From NCBI GenBank assembly GCA_031308135.1, contig JAHLJT010003656.1:50762421-50826420 (forward strand): a DNA stretch of 64,000 bases, given 5' to 3'. A program made the translations under genes and the position numbers. The notes beneath the pieces were generated by a model. The model did no database searches, was not told the origin of the DNA, and saw only the letters and a program-made list of their open reading frames with translations. Positions within the stretch are counted from its first letter, which is position 1; each line of letters begins with the position of its first letter. Of the stretch, positions 32,510 through 42,964 are shown in pieces. This DNA is from Acheta domesticus. Its lineage: Eukaryota > Arthropoda > Insecta > Orthoptera > Gryllidae.

Positions 32510-33080
32510 CTGAACTTTAATATTGAATGGGCGGTCTCTGTGACGATCTCTTTTGCCCCACGGCGACATCTGGCGGGCCGGGCCAGGCCGGGCCGTCTCT
32601 GTGGCGAGAGGCGATTGGCGGCTGGAGGGGGAGGGGAGGGGGAGGGGAGGGGGGAGGGGAGGGGGAGGGGGTGAGCCGTCGATTGTTTCCGCTCGCTTGG
32701 CGTCATCCGAGAAAGCTAAAGGACAGAACTCGAGGGATGAAGGCCGAGGCCGGGCGCCCGCGAGCGCGAGCTGGGTCGATTTTCCGCTTCAGTGACAGTT
32801 CGGCGACAGGCGTACCAACCGCAGCCGTCGGCGACCCGTTCGGTGTCTGTCCGAGCGGCCATGATGATTTTTCTTGGTGTAGCGGAGGTGGAGAGGTGGC
32901 GAGAGCGGGCCGGCTCCGGGCGGGGCGACAGATGACGGTTTGGAGCGCTGAAAGTGAGGCGGAAAGTGAAAGAGGAGAAGGAGGAGGAGGAAGTGGTAGC
33001 AAAAAGAGGATTACAGGAGACAAGGTCGAGGGATTGAGGTGGATGATGCGAGCTGGGCCACTTGCGGGAGAGAGGTGGAG
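32510..33080. other. GC-rich island with G-rich tract
   Basis: GC-rich with a GGGGAGG tract at 32615-32672 and AG-rich stretches at 32950-33000. The 216-codon plus frame (32527-33177) over it is Gly, Arg, Glu and Ser rich and shows no domain. I regard it as a composition effect. A CpG-island promoter is possible. Confidence 0.45.
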
Positions 33081-33363
33081 ATTTGCAGTCGATTTAGACT
33101 TTCTGTCTTCTAAACGTTACAGATTTTTTGCCATTATTCCGCTTCCTTTAAGAATTATTAAAGAAACTTCGCAATAATGAAGATTGCACACTGTCTTCCA
33201 AAATCAGTTTAGTGTTATAACCTGGATTAGGGTGGTGGATTTTTTAAAGGTTGAAAAAGTCAGTGAATGCTTCACGCTTGTTACATCCAAAAGAACTGTG
33301 GCTAAATGCCCAGCACATTTAAATACATCAACAATTCTCACATTTACTGCTGTCATAGTAGGT

Positions 33364-33502
33364 AGTTTCTGCCACCTCGAACGTTAAGCACTATTGACCT
33401 TCTGCGCACTAAAGTGCAGCGAAATGCACTAAAGTGATGCAAAACTTGAACTGCGCGTGAGCAGAAGATCGATAGTGCTTACCGTTCGAGGTGGCAAAAA
33501 CT
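33364..33502. mobile_element. small foldback MITE
   Basis: The two ends are inverted copies: AGTTTCTGCCACCTCGAACG at 33364-33383 against the reverse of CGTTCGAGGTGGCAAAAACT at 33483-33502 (19 of 20 match). The pairing continues inward through TAAGCACTAT and the AGAAG region. The whole 139-base unit folds as a hairpin with a short unpaired centre. No clear target duplication was found. Confidence 0.7.
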
Positions 33503-33954
33503 CCCTAATGATCAGGAGAAAGGCTGTAGGTCATAAAAGAAAGATTGAAGAAAAGTCTGTACATAACTTTTTGTGATCAATGTAAAGCATAGTTAATTAT
33601 TCAAAAATATTTAATCCACTATATTGTAATTCTGGATTTCTGATATAGATTACATATTTCGTCAAGCATAACTCCTAACCAACAAAACTCTATCATCACA
33701 AAAAGTGACTTAACTTTCTTGACACTAACAGCATTGGTCACCAGCACAGGGAACAAATGTCAATGAGATTGTGTTAGTCTCCGGTGGCAAATTCCCGAAT
33801 GAAAAAATATCAGTGGAGAGCGCAGAATTGAGGGCTCATACGGTGTCAAATTCGAAAACAAATACAGCTCATATCGGATTTTGACCAAAACCAAATGGAC
33901 ACGTTCTCAGAGCCAAGGTTTACACAACAATTTTTATTCTTTCGCTACCACTTA

Positions 33955-34120
33955 AGCAGTAGAAAGAAAGATATGTAATGCTGCGCAAGAACTATGAGAA
34001 TTTTCGGCAGAAAAACTCTTATTGCCAGACCCAGGTAACGAAAAAGTATATAATCTAGTTTCTAAATTACCAAAAAAAAAAAATGTCAACACTGCGGTGC
34101 AGCCAGAATACACGTGGAGT
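33955..34120 (+). repeat. dispersed repeat family D, fragment
   Basis: ATGTAATGCTGCGCAAGAAC, then GGCAGAAAAACTCTTATTGC, GGTAACGAAAAAGTATATAA and GTGCAGCCAGAATACACGTG match the left-end landmarks seen at 52605-52765 and 54735-54850. Confidence 0.7.
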
Positions 34121-34169
34121 AGTCAGAATTACACCAAAGTACAAAGCAAAATCATATTGGATATGGTCA

Positions 34170-35020
34170 CTGGCTGGCTCACCAGGGTGCAGCATTGCCA
34201 ACCAACTCTCGGATGCATTTAAGTCATACTTCACTAAGTATTACTTTAAAGAGGGTGGTGAAACAACAAACAACAAAGCACGACTTAAAACGCATTTTAA
34301 AAGTATGACTTTACTAAATCATAATAAAAATGTATTTTTTCTACTCCCATTGTATAATGCTTTCATTTAATGGCTGCAAGCAGTTGCATAATGATACTCA
34401 TTACAATACAGGTTTCATTATGATACAGGTTCTTGACCAATCACAGAGAATTTTAGAAACCGAGTATTGACAATTAATCATTGAGAATCGTTCTAGTCAA
34501 CGTTTCGTTCGATTGTGTACATTAAATTTAAATTTGATATTATATTATGCTTGTCAGTTTTAATTTCTTTTATTAGTAGTATTTTTTCGTGGAATATTAT
34601 TTAAAATAAATTGGATCATGATTTCACTTTCATACTTTTTAACTAGCGCAGAACTCCCTCGCAGGCGGACTGGCAACCACAGTCGCCCGCTAGGTGGCCT
34701 TGGCTGACTCCTTCATGTCAATTGCCACGAAACGATTCAATGTAAAAGTTTAACTTATAAAAGTCGTAGAAAAAGTACCGTACGAAACTCAAAGTAATAG
34801 GTATTGATACATGCCTGTGAAGTTTCCGATATTCACTCTTCCTCGCTCGTATCATAACATCACACTCCTGTATTAATACCCATCGTTACATCATCGTTTC
34901 ATAATGCACTATTGTGAAGCTGGCCGTTAATGCTTTCCGTTTGCTCCGCCTACGCTATAGGGCGCGCAACGCAATGGTGACGATGACGTTTGCAAGGTTC
35001 AATTCAGCAGCTGCCCAGTC
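34170..35020. other. sequence without recognised genes
   Basis: Frames are short and without motifs. No element ends were found. Confidence 0.5.
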
Positions 35021-35024
35021 TGGA

Positions 35025-35095
35025 AGGAAAGTTCGGCTGCTCCGATCGGTAGTTTCCCGTGGCTGGGGTGGTACCCCGCTGCGGTAGAGGAAAAA
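35025..35095 (+). repeat. fragment of the long composite SINE
   Basis: GCTGCTCCGATCGGTAGTTT, CCCGTGGCTGGGGTGGTACC and CCGCTGCGGTAG match two blocks that lie further apart at 40515-40770, so the middle has been deleted here. Confidence 0.55.
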
Positions 35096-35204
35096 ACCGT
35101 ATAAGTCCAATGGTTGTCTATTTGAGCTAGATCTTATTTTCCAGGGGTGTAATACCGCCGCCTTCCGGAGGCAACTAACACTATATTCACGGTATAAATG
35201 ACTA

Positions 35205-35817
35205 GACTGCGGAACTTCATGCACTAAAAAAGTTAAAAATATGCATGCATTCATGCACTTAAAAATAGCAATATATGAGATTAAAACTGCCAATATATGA
35301 GCTTAAAACTAACTAAGAATATGCATTAAATAAAAAAAATTAGCGACAGTTCACGTCTATTTATAGGTAATCTTCATTTTACACTGTAGTACAAAACGCG
35401 TATAATAAAACTTTATTTTCAAACATTATAATAAACAAAAAAATTTAAGCAAGAAAACCAATAACATTATTTCAATATGTCGAAAAATTCATCCCAGTTC
35501 ACTAAGTTCATCCGGCCGAATAAAGTTACAGGAAATAAATCGATTCTAGCGAAAACAATCTTATTAGATGACTATCGGAAATGTTATTTTGGTATTGTCG
35601 CATTGGCATGGCTTTGAAAGAGAAAAACACTAAAATATCTGACTTCGACACACTTCTGAACAAAAACCTGCAATAAATGCAAGTAAATATGCAGTTCAAG
35701 CAAAATATAAATGTGCTAGATATGTTTTATTTTTAGTGATATGTAAAGTTATATACATTTCCTTTCAATATGTGCAATCAGTAAAATATGCAACTGCATG
35801 AAGTTCCGCGATGTATT
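35205..35817. mobile_element. non-autonomous DNA transposon (possibly hAT-like)
   Basis: Terminal inverted repeats share CGGAACTTCATGCA (35209-35222 region and its reverse at about 35795-35808). The direct repeat AATGACTA is present at 35197-35204 and again at 35818-35825, an eight-base duplication of hAT length. The two ends are not symmetrical with respect to the duplications, by four bases. No coding sequence was seen inside. Confidence 0.5.
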
Positions 35818-35959
35818 AATGACTAAGTGAGAATTTTCTGTTTTCTGCAAGCCGACTACATTAATCACTTACTCCTCAATCGGTAGCATAATTCAATACA
35901 TGCTCAATAAACTAGATGTAATATCAAGTCTTAATATTACAGAAAGTCACTTTGCCGGC

Positions 35960-36008
35960 CCCTTTCAATACTGGTCGCTAATGACCGAGTAGTTGATGCG
36001 ACCTTACA
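35960..36008 (+). repeat. SINE 3' end
   Basis: CTGGTCGCTAATGACCGAGT and AGTTGATGCGACCTTA match the 3' end of the SINEs at 18155-18292 and 61231-61440. The rest is missing. Confidence 0.6.
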
Positions 36009-36009
36009 A

Positions 36010-36625
36010 AAACTCACTTTGAAAGCTAAGGGAACAGATGATTGAAAAACGCGTAGTCTGAATTCAAAACCGCTACTTCTGCAAAATTCATCGACATCTT
36101 TTACGTTCACGTTGATCGAATAATATGCGACTAATGCGATCCATTCTTCTTCCTCGCAAACCGACACAATACGAACCTGAGTCAGAATCTGACTTTCATC
36201 ACGTCTCGTGGGAGCACAAAGAGAATCTGAATGACAATCCGCTTACAACTAAATGGTATCGAAACTCAAACAAAAAATACGTTAAAATAACGTTATTTTA
36301 CGGAGCACCGCAACGCTCACAGTGCGCATTCACGGCGCTCGAAAAGCGTAAACGCGCCGCGATTCGCAATTTTTAATTCTATTCTTCCGAAGCGTTCGTT
36401 TCGGTAAACGGCCGATTTCCGTCCAGAAGCATTGGAACAGTGTTTCATGCACTTCTGCTTCGCAGCAAAAAAGGCAACGCCGCGACGCGTTGGGAGGCAG
36501 GCAGCAGGCAGATGGCGCTGGCACAGTATAACCAGTATGTTCACTCGCGGCAAATCCGATTAAAAAAAGGTTTTCGATCACGTGACGTCCGCGATGTTCT
36601 TGGTATAACACCTAGCACGCAAAAT
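36010..36625. other. sequence with overlapping short frames, no recognised gene
   Basis: CpG-bearing sequence around 36300-36530 has open frames on both strands (for example 36330-36611 minus, with several Cys), but no family is recognised. Confidence 0.4.
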
Positions 36626-36630
36626 ACATT

Positions 36631-36797
36631 TACTTCGGTTTTTCTTTCTTAGCGCACGGGGGTGTGTCAATATAATGGAATATCTCACGGTATTTCGCGT
36701 CGTTCTCAGTTGTACCGCTAGGAGTCACATGATCGCGACTGTAACGATCAGTGCTGGCGATCATGAGACTCCTAGCGGCGCAACTGAGAACAGGTAA
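36631..36797 (+). mobile_element. foldback MITE, right arm truncated
   Basis: The left arm begins TACTTCGGTTTTTCTTTCTT and continues with GGAATATCTCACGGTATTTC and ACATGATCGC. The inner part of the right arm (GCGATCATGAGACTCCTAGC) is present, but the outer part is lost near 36797. The full form is seen at 53571-53797. Confidence 0.75.
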
Positions 36798-36999
36798 TAA
36801 GTAACAGGTAAAAAATGCTTTAAAAACACAGCTTTGTGTGATTCCAGCGAAGCACAAACTACCTGCCATATTCAGAACGTTTGTATTAAAAAGAAAGTTG
36901 TTTCTTTGACCCAATAATGCTGCAAGTACCTTCAAACCATTACGACACAATTTCGACGTGTAACGTGTCCTGAGCCCTTTGTAGGCGCGGAGATTGTGC

Positions 37000-37700
37000 G
37001 AACGTGGCTGCGGCATTCCGCCCTTCTGGGAGCTCGAGCGCTTGGGGGCGCGGCCTGCAAGGGCCAAGCGGTGCAGAAGGGCGCGGGGCGCGGCTCCTAT
37101 CTAAATGCGGCGTTGATATTCTAAAGAGAGCTGCGCCCTTCGCTTCGCCTCGCCTCGCCTTCGGAGTTAAGGAACTAGTTGGGGCGCACCCAGTGGCGTC
37201 CGTCCCCGCCCCAGTCCCGCCTCGCCCTCGCCTCGCCCCCGCCTCGCCCCCGCCTCGCCCCCGCCTCGCCCCCGCCTCGCCCCCGCCTCGCCCCCGCCTC
37301 GCCCCCGCCTCGCCCCCGCCTCGCCCCCGCCTCGCCCCCGCCTCGCCCCCGCCTCGCCCCCGCCTCGCCCCCGCCTCGCCCCCGCCTCACCCCCGCCTCG
37401 CCCCCGCCTCGCCCCCGCCTCGCCCCCGCCTCGCCCCCGCCTCGCCCCCGCCTCGCCCCCGCCTCGCCTCCGCCTCGCCTCCACTTCGCCCCCGCCTCGC
37501 CCCCGCCTCGCCCTCGCCTCGCCTCCACATCGCCCCCTCCCCTCTGCCCCCGCCCCATCCCACCACTGCCCTGCCTCGTCCCAGCCCCTCCCCTGCCCCC
37601 ACCCCACTACCATCCCGCCCCCGCCCGCACCCCCGCTCCCGCCCCGCGCTGTGGCGGCGACACCAACTTGCACAGCGGCGCCTTCGCGTCATAATCCCAT
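37000..37700. repeat. GC-rich island with 11-bp minisatellite
   Basis: From about 37218 to 37530 the unit CGCCTCGCCCC repeats about 28 times with few variants, followed by irregular CCCC-rich sequence. Because 11 is not a multiple of three, every frame reads through as a 33-base, 11-residue period rich in Pro, Arg and Ala. The frames of up to 232 codons over it are therefore artefacts. Confidence 0.9.
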
Positions 37701-37709
37701 GAGATCCTG

Positions 37710-38270
37710 CTCGTGGAGGCGGGAGAGCGTAGAAAGCGAAGTGAAGTAAGAGGAAAAGCGGAGGCTAAGCAACTTACAGAGAAAGAAAATGGATAGAAGA
37801 AAGTAGTAGAGCACGAGGAAAAAGTGAGAACGTGAGAGTGAAATTTGTGAATGAAAAAGAGCCACTAAGGAGAAAGACGGAGGAAAAAGAAAGATAATGA
37901 AGGAATGTGAGGAAATTTGTGTGAATACGATGACAAAGAGGGAAAGAAAGAAGAAGTAGAACGAGAGGAAACATGAGTATTATTCGCTGAGGAAGGCTAA
38001 AAGAAAGTTAAGGAAATTTCAAAAAGAGACAACTATGCTAGTCTAGGTAGGTTACGAGAATAAAGGGATTAAAAAATAATTTATGGGGAAACGAAAAGAA
38101 TGAGGACTAGCAAGAAATAAAAAAAGATCAGGATGACAGGTTGTGAATTCAAAGCATGTGCAGAAAGGAAGGTTTCCAGGGTAGAAAATTCTTGTCGGAG
38201 GCGAAAATGAGAAAGCGATTCGGTAGCGAAGTTCGTTTCGTAAGATGAATTCAAGATTAAGGTAGTGGCG
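37710..38270. repeat. long polypurine tract
   Basis: More than 500 bases strongly biased to A and G on the plus strand directly follow the GC-rich minisatellite. No coding potential was seen. Confidence 0.75.
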
Positions 38271-38327
38271 AAGGGAAGTTGTTTTGGCAAACATAGTTAC
38301 AAGCATGTACAAGGAATAACTGAGACA

Positions 38328-38530
38328 ATCCCTGGTGACCGATATATCTACGTCAGTAGTGTCGTACCGAACTCGGACCCAAGGATCGCGGATTCGTGTC
38401 CCACCTCGGGCATGGTTGTATTTCCGTTCGTCCTTTCACTCCTATCATCACTATATCATGTCATCTTCAGTTAACGTCAAACCCAATAGTGATCGCTAAT
38501 GACCTTGATGTTGATGCGATCTTAAATAAC
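38328..38530 (+). repeat. tRNA-derived SINE, near full length
   Basis: The head has GGTGACCGATATATC, a degenerate A box, and GGATCGCGGATTCGTGTCCC, a degenerate B box. The body has CATGGTTGTATTTCCGTTCG and TCCTTTCAC, and the tail GATCGCTAATGACC and GTTGATGCGATCTTAA. The order is the same as at 61231-61440. Confidence 0.75.
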
Positions 38531-38534
38531 AAAA

Positions 38535-39170
38535 AGAAGGAATAAAGGAATAACTGAGCTAAGAAGATGTGAAGATTACACTGATATCGGAGCAGATTTT
38601 ATCACCGCTAAAAAGGTATTAAGCACGAAACAACGATTATGCAAGAAGAGAGAGAGTTCTTGGATGCTGGTCGTTCAAAACTCAACAAGAAATTTTACTC
38701 ACAACCCATTGAATGACGTGAGGTGAATGACGTGACTCTGTTGTCCTTAGTCGGTTGTACGTCATAGAAAATACCAGTGAATCAGAAGTGAATGATTCTT
38801 ATTGTCTTATAGAAACTATAAGACTAGGAAAAGGATTTTAAGATGCAAATTTTGATTGTAAAAGGGGGGAAAGGTTCTGAAAATACAAACAAAAAGGTGC
38901 AAAAAAAGGTGCAGCTGAGACAACTGTATTAAAGTTAAAACCAGTTACATTAACTCTGTTTCTAGAACAAACGTATCATTTTGCACCAAATTTTTCTTCA
39001 TTACAGAGTCCATAACAGATTATTCATAGTACTTTGTCCAACACTGTAGTAAATAGAAAGGTGCTGAAGCATAAAAAAGGAGAAGAAAGGTGCCAAAATG
39101 AAATAACCTTAGAAAATGTGCAAAATGGTGCAGCAAATTGTGTTTATGTCAATTCACTTCATCCTCCCAA
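38535..39170. other. AT-rich sequence without recognised genes
   Basis: No motif-bearing frames and no element ends were found. Confidence 0.5.
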
Positions 39171-39172
39171 AC

Positions 39173-39174
<2 letters not shown>

Positions 39175-39226
<52 letters not shown>
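39175..39226. repeat. (TA)n microsatellite, 26 units
   Basis: An uninterrupted TA run of about 52 bases. Confidence 0.98.
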
Positions 39227-39228
<2 letters not shown>

Positions 39229-39312
39229 CTATCTGTATGAAAACAGCTATATTTCTGAAAAGGTGCGCACCTTAAAATCGTTTTCCTAACTATAACTAAT
39301 AAGGAGTTGCTT

Positions 39313-39547
39313 TATAGTGCGATTTTTCTAATACTGCCCCTCAAGCCCCTATGGCACGATGGAATAGCACACGGCATTTCGCGTCTTTCTCCGTTGTGCC
39401 TCTAGAAGTCGCATGATTGCAAGCCCCGCTTGATACGGTCGCAATCATGCGATACCTGGCGGCACGACTGAGAACGTTGCGAAATACAGTGACATATTCC
39501 ATCCTGAAGACGGGCCTTCAGGGGCAAAGTTAAAAAATCGCAGTATA
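39313..39547. mobile_element. foldback MITE, divergent copy
   Basis: The outer arms pair as TATAGTGCGATTTTT with the reverse of AAAAAATCGCAGTATA, and GCCCCTCAAG with CTTCAGGGGC. The inner arms carry CGGCATTTCGCGTC and GTCGCATGATTGC, related to the inner arms at 53571-53797. It seems to be a subfamily with different outer arms. Confidence 0.7.
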
Positions 39548-39589
39548 CATCTGCCTCCGTTTCTCCTCTCTCAGTCGTCATGCCCTGCT

Positions 39590-39785
39590 TATTTGTCCGC
39601 GCGGGCGGGGTGGGGGTGGGCCGGGGGCTGCGGCTGGGTCGGGGGTGAGGGGCGGGGCGGGGCGAGGCGGGAGTGGGGTGGGGTCGGGACGCGTGGGGGG
39701 TGCTGAGACGAACTGGCGAAGACGAGTGGAAGCCGAAGGCCCTCGCCAACCACAGCCGCGCATTTCCCTCTCGCCAAAGCCAAGG
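39590..39785. other. GC-rich island
   Basis: G-rich plus strand with GGGGCGGGGCGGGGCGAGGC. Low-complexity frames only. Confidence 0.45.
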
Positions 39786-39789
39786 AAAT

Positions 39790-40240
39790 GGATTCCGCAA
39801 ATCGCTTCCGATAAGAAGGACGTTGTATACACGTGTAAATCGAACGTGGTCTCTTTTTAAGAAACTCCTGAATGGCACCGCTGGAGTAGTTTCATCAATA
39901 TGGTGTCACTTCAGAATAGAACTCGTTTCAGAGCACCAATAAAAGTGCGAAGCTGTCTGAAATAGGTGTACCGTTGCCGTGGGCAAAGTGAATTATTGTT
40001 AGTAATGACTCCCGTAATACGTGTTATCAACGTGGAAATTAATGTGTTGCTGTTGAAAAATGAAACCATCATAGAACTAATGGAAGCGATTTGCAATGTA
40101 AAATGGATAAATGAACAGAACAAATTGAAGGTAGTGGAAAATGAACAAAAAGTAAACGACATGGAAAAAGTTGATTGTGAACATATTCATAGGAGCACAT
40201 AAATATATTTGATGTTTTACATGACAACTTTAGTGGTTTA
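39790..40240. other. sequence without recognised genes
   Basis: A plus frame at 39966-40202 has a Lys/Glu/Asn-rich end but no recognised domain. Confidence 0.4.
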
Positions 40241-40244
40241 CTGT

Positions 40245-40830
40245 ATTGCCAACCGGGAGAGCTGGCTCAGGGCATCTACTGCAAGCGGAGCACCACCCCG
40301 GCTGGGATAAGCTCTAAGGGATAAGTTCGCGACTGGCCTCCCGGCATGTGAGGTAGTGTAAGGCATGTTAGTGTATGTGTAAGGGGTGAGGATAGACATC
40401 CTACTAACTTTACTGCAGTGCTTATGGGTGGTCCTAGGTTCGAGCCCCGACGGAGTCAGGATTTTCGCTAGATAGTCGAGTTCAGTCGGTGTGTATAGGA
40501 GAATCCTAGTAGCTCGCTGCTCTGATCAATAGTTTTCCGTGGTTTCTCTCATCAACACCAGGCAAGTGCGAAAGCAGTACCCTAACAAACGGGCCACGGG
40601 CCGCTCGCGACTTTTCCTACCTCTTCCTTGTCCTATCGTCACCCTTTATACACACATACATACACACACACACACACACACACTAACATGCACTTCACTA
40701 CCTCACATGTCGGTAGACCGGTCGGGAGCTGAGAGCTTGTCCCGGCTGGGGTGGTGTCCCGCTGGTAGGATATACATGATCGAGGAAAATCCCACTAGTT
40801 GGCATGAGGTCGGCGCCGGATCACACCATC
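40245..40830 (+). repeat. composite SINE (long type) with internal inverted fragment and (CA)n
   Basis: The head starts with ACCGGGAGAGCTGGCTCAGG near 40253 and is interrupted at about 40275-40395 by a reversed piece of the same body (CACCACCCCGGCTGGGATAA, GGCATGTGAGGTAGTGTAAG). It resumes with a B-box-like GGTCCTAGGTTCGAGCCCCG (40431-40450). The body follows through CCGTGGTTTCTCTCATCAAC, a (CA)n microsatellite near 40652-40682, CACTACCTCACATGTCGGTA and GTCCCGGCTGGGGTGGTGTC. Confidence 0.7.
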
Positions 40831-40859
40831 AAGAGCACAGTTGACACGTCCTGGATCAT

Positions 40860-42825
40860 TAATCAGTGAATATTTTTTTTCTTTTGTGCTAGGAATTTCC
40901 AGTGTCTCATCACATGTATTGTTATTTCAGCTTCGAACATTTCTAAGTCACTATTTACATCACAATATTTGCATATAATACTTCAATGTCTAATATCGCT
41001 ACTTAATGTCTTCTTTGTAAATGTACCGAACTACTCTTTTACTTTCGCTCTCAATTACCAATATTTCAAAATGAGTCACTATTCCATATTATTATAATCA
41101 ATATTTCCCTCGAGATAACCGGATATGTCTCTATTTATGGAATTTTCAGTGCACTGAAACACAACACACTGGCAACATCTTTTGTTGGTCCCCTTTGTGA
41201 ATATATAAGCCAGAGCCCATTTTCATTTTCAACGGTTCATAATTTTTTGAAGTGTTTGCTTGAGTATCTTCTCGTTTGTTTTCTATGAAAGAAATGTGTG
41301 TGGTAGAGGATTGTATTCTAATACGTTGCTTCCAAAACTCAATGGAAAACTTCAAAAGTGAACACTACGCCCACTGACGACCTACGGCGACAAAGATTTT
41401 TGTTGCTTGACAGTCTGTATTCCATAGTAAAATCTATTTATTTTTACTCTTTCCATGTTCAAGGAACATATCACCAGAATCCTACCTCGAATCTGAGCGT
41501 TTCTAATTTCCAAGAAGCTAAAGGCTTGTTGTCGTGTGTACACTCGTATATATTCCTTGATTTCATTTTATACGTCGTATGCTACAAAAACAGATTTCAA
41601 AGACATCTCTGACAGCACTCTTCTCATATTCCCAATATTTTGATTCAAAAAAAGCATACAGCTCAGCATACTACCCCAACCCTGGTGTTCATCCACAGCA
41701 AACTGCGGGCTGCGCAAATGTTCGGTTTAACGACGAGAGATCTAAAACAGAACAACACTCAATCAAAGTCAGTCTTCACATCTTCTGCACTTCATTGTAT
41801 TTATTTATTTACGTCAAAAACAGTTAAAAACTGTGTGACAAGCTATGGGTAGAAGTGAAATTTGTGCACGTTTTCATAATTCTGTTATCTCTATCCTAAA
41901 CCATATTCTAGTGGAATTCTGAATACAGAAAAAAGAGCGGTTTTTTTCCAGTTTTGTTGACAAAATGTTCCCTCCTATATAATAATATCTACTTTCAAAG
42001 GTAAATTAGATATAAATTTGTGCCCTTAATCCTCATGTTTTTCATGAAAGAATAATACTTTTTGTCGCAACAATATGGAAAACGATCATTTGATATCTAT
42101 ATTTCCCAATGAAATTCAGAAGAGGTGCACAAATAATGAAGTTACATTTATGTCCAGAAGCAAAACAGGTGGCCATCTCAGCAGTTGCTGAAAGGATCAG
42201 GGAAACTGAACGAAAAATCTGATCGAGGTGGGGGCCATTGATCTAGAAGATGTGGTACAATTCTTGTTACAGGTTCTTTAGAATTATATAGTCCAAATGA
42301 TAAATACTTACATTAACTATCATTGTTAAAATAAATGTTACTTTTCTTTTGATGCTCGGTATAGTCTCGAATTGCATAGAAACAGTTATGCAGCAGAAAA
42401 TATTTTACTTGGGACTTAAACTTTTCTATCGAATTTAATCGTTAAATGCCATCAATGTGCTACATTATCAAAGCCGACTGAGTGTTAAATATGTGTTTTT
42501 GTTACTTCTCACCGGTACGCGAAGTTAAAACTGCGTAACACCCTCTCTCAATAGTGAGCCCATTTTAGATATTGTCGGGCAGAGCTGTAATGATCCGAAG
42601 AACTACATTACCGCGTAAAATTTCAGGAAAACTCACTTCGAAATATGTAGTATTTTTTAGCCTTTGGGAACATTTAACGGAATATCTTAGCGTAAAACAT
42701 CACTCATAATACATATGCTCCAGACTTGTTAAGGAACTCATAATGAGAATAAATGTAAATTTTTAAAACATGTAAGGAGTGGAAAATGCTTAATTTTCAT
42801 GTACCAGGAATTCCATACAATGGTG
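40860..42825. other. AT-rich sequence without recognised genes
   Basis: Nearly 2 kb with short frames only (41358-41612, 41579-41827, 41640-41852 plus; 41146-41355 minus). No motif or element end was seen. Confidence 0.5.
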
Positions 42826-42964
42826 TTTGTTAACGCGGCGATATAGCTCCTTATTCAGATTTCAGATTTAGGTTAATGTTCGGGAGAGCGCATCAGTTGA
42901 TTTTGGCGAGACGAACGTTAGGGTATGCTCGCTCGCTCGATCTCTGAAAAGACACAGTGTACCC

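Noticed and set aside
32527..33177. 216-codon plus-strand frame
   Set aside because: Gly, Arg and Glu rich, low-complexity sequence over a CpG-rich island, with no homologous motif.
37004..37702. Frames of up to 232 codons in the GC-rich block
   Set aside because: They result from the 11-base repeat and high GC. All frames are open and no domain is visible.
39175..39226. Replication origin or recombination site at the TA run
   Set aside because: A TA microsatellite alone is not evidence for either.
39966..40202. 78-codon plus-strand frame
   Set aside because: No family recognised. A comparable frame exists on the opposite strand, and the length is within chance for AT-rich DNA.
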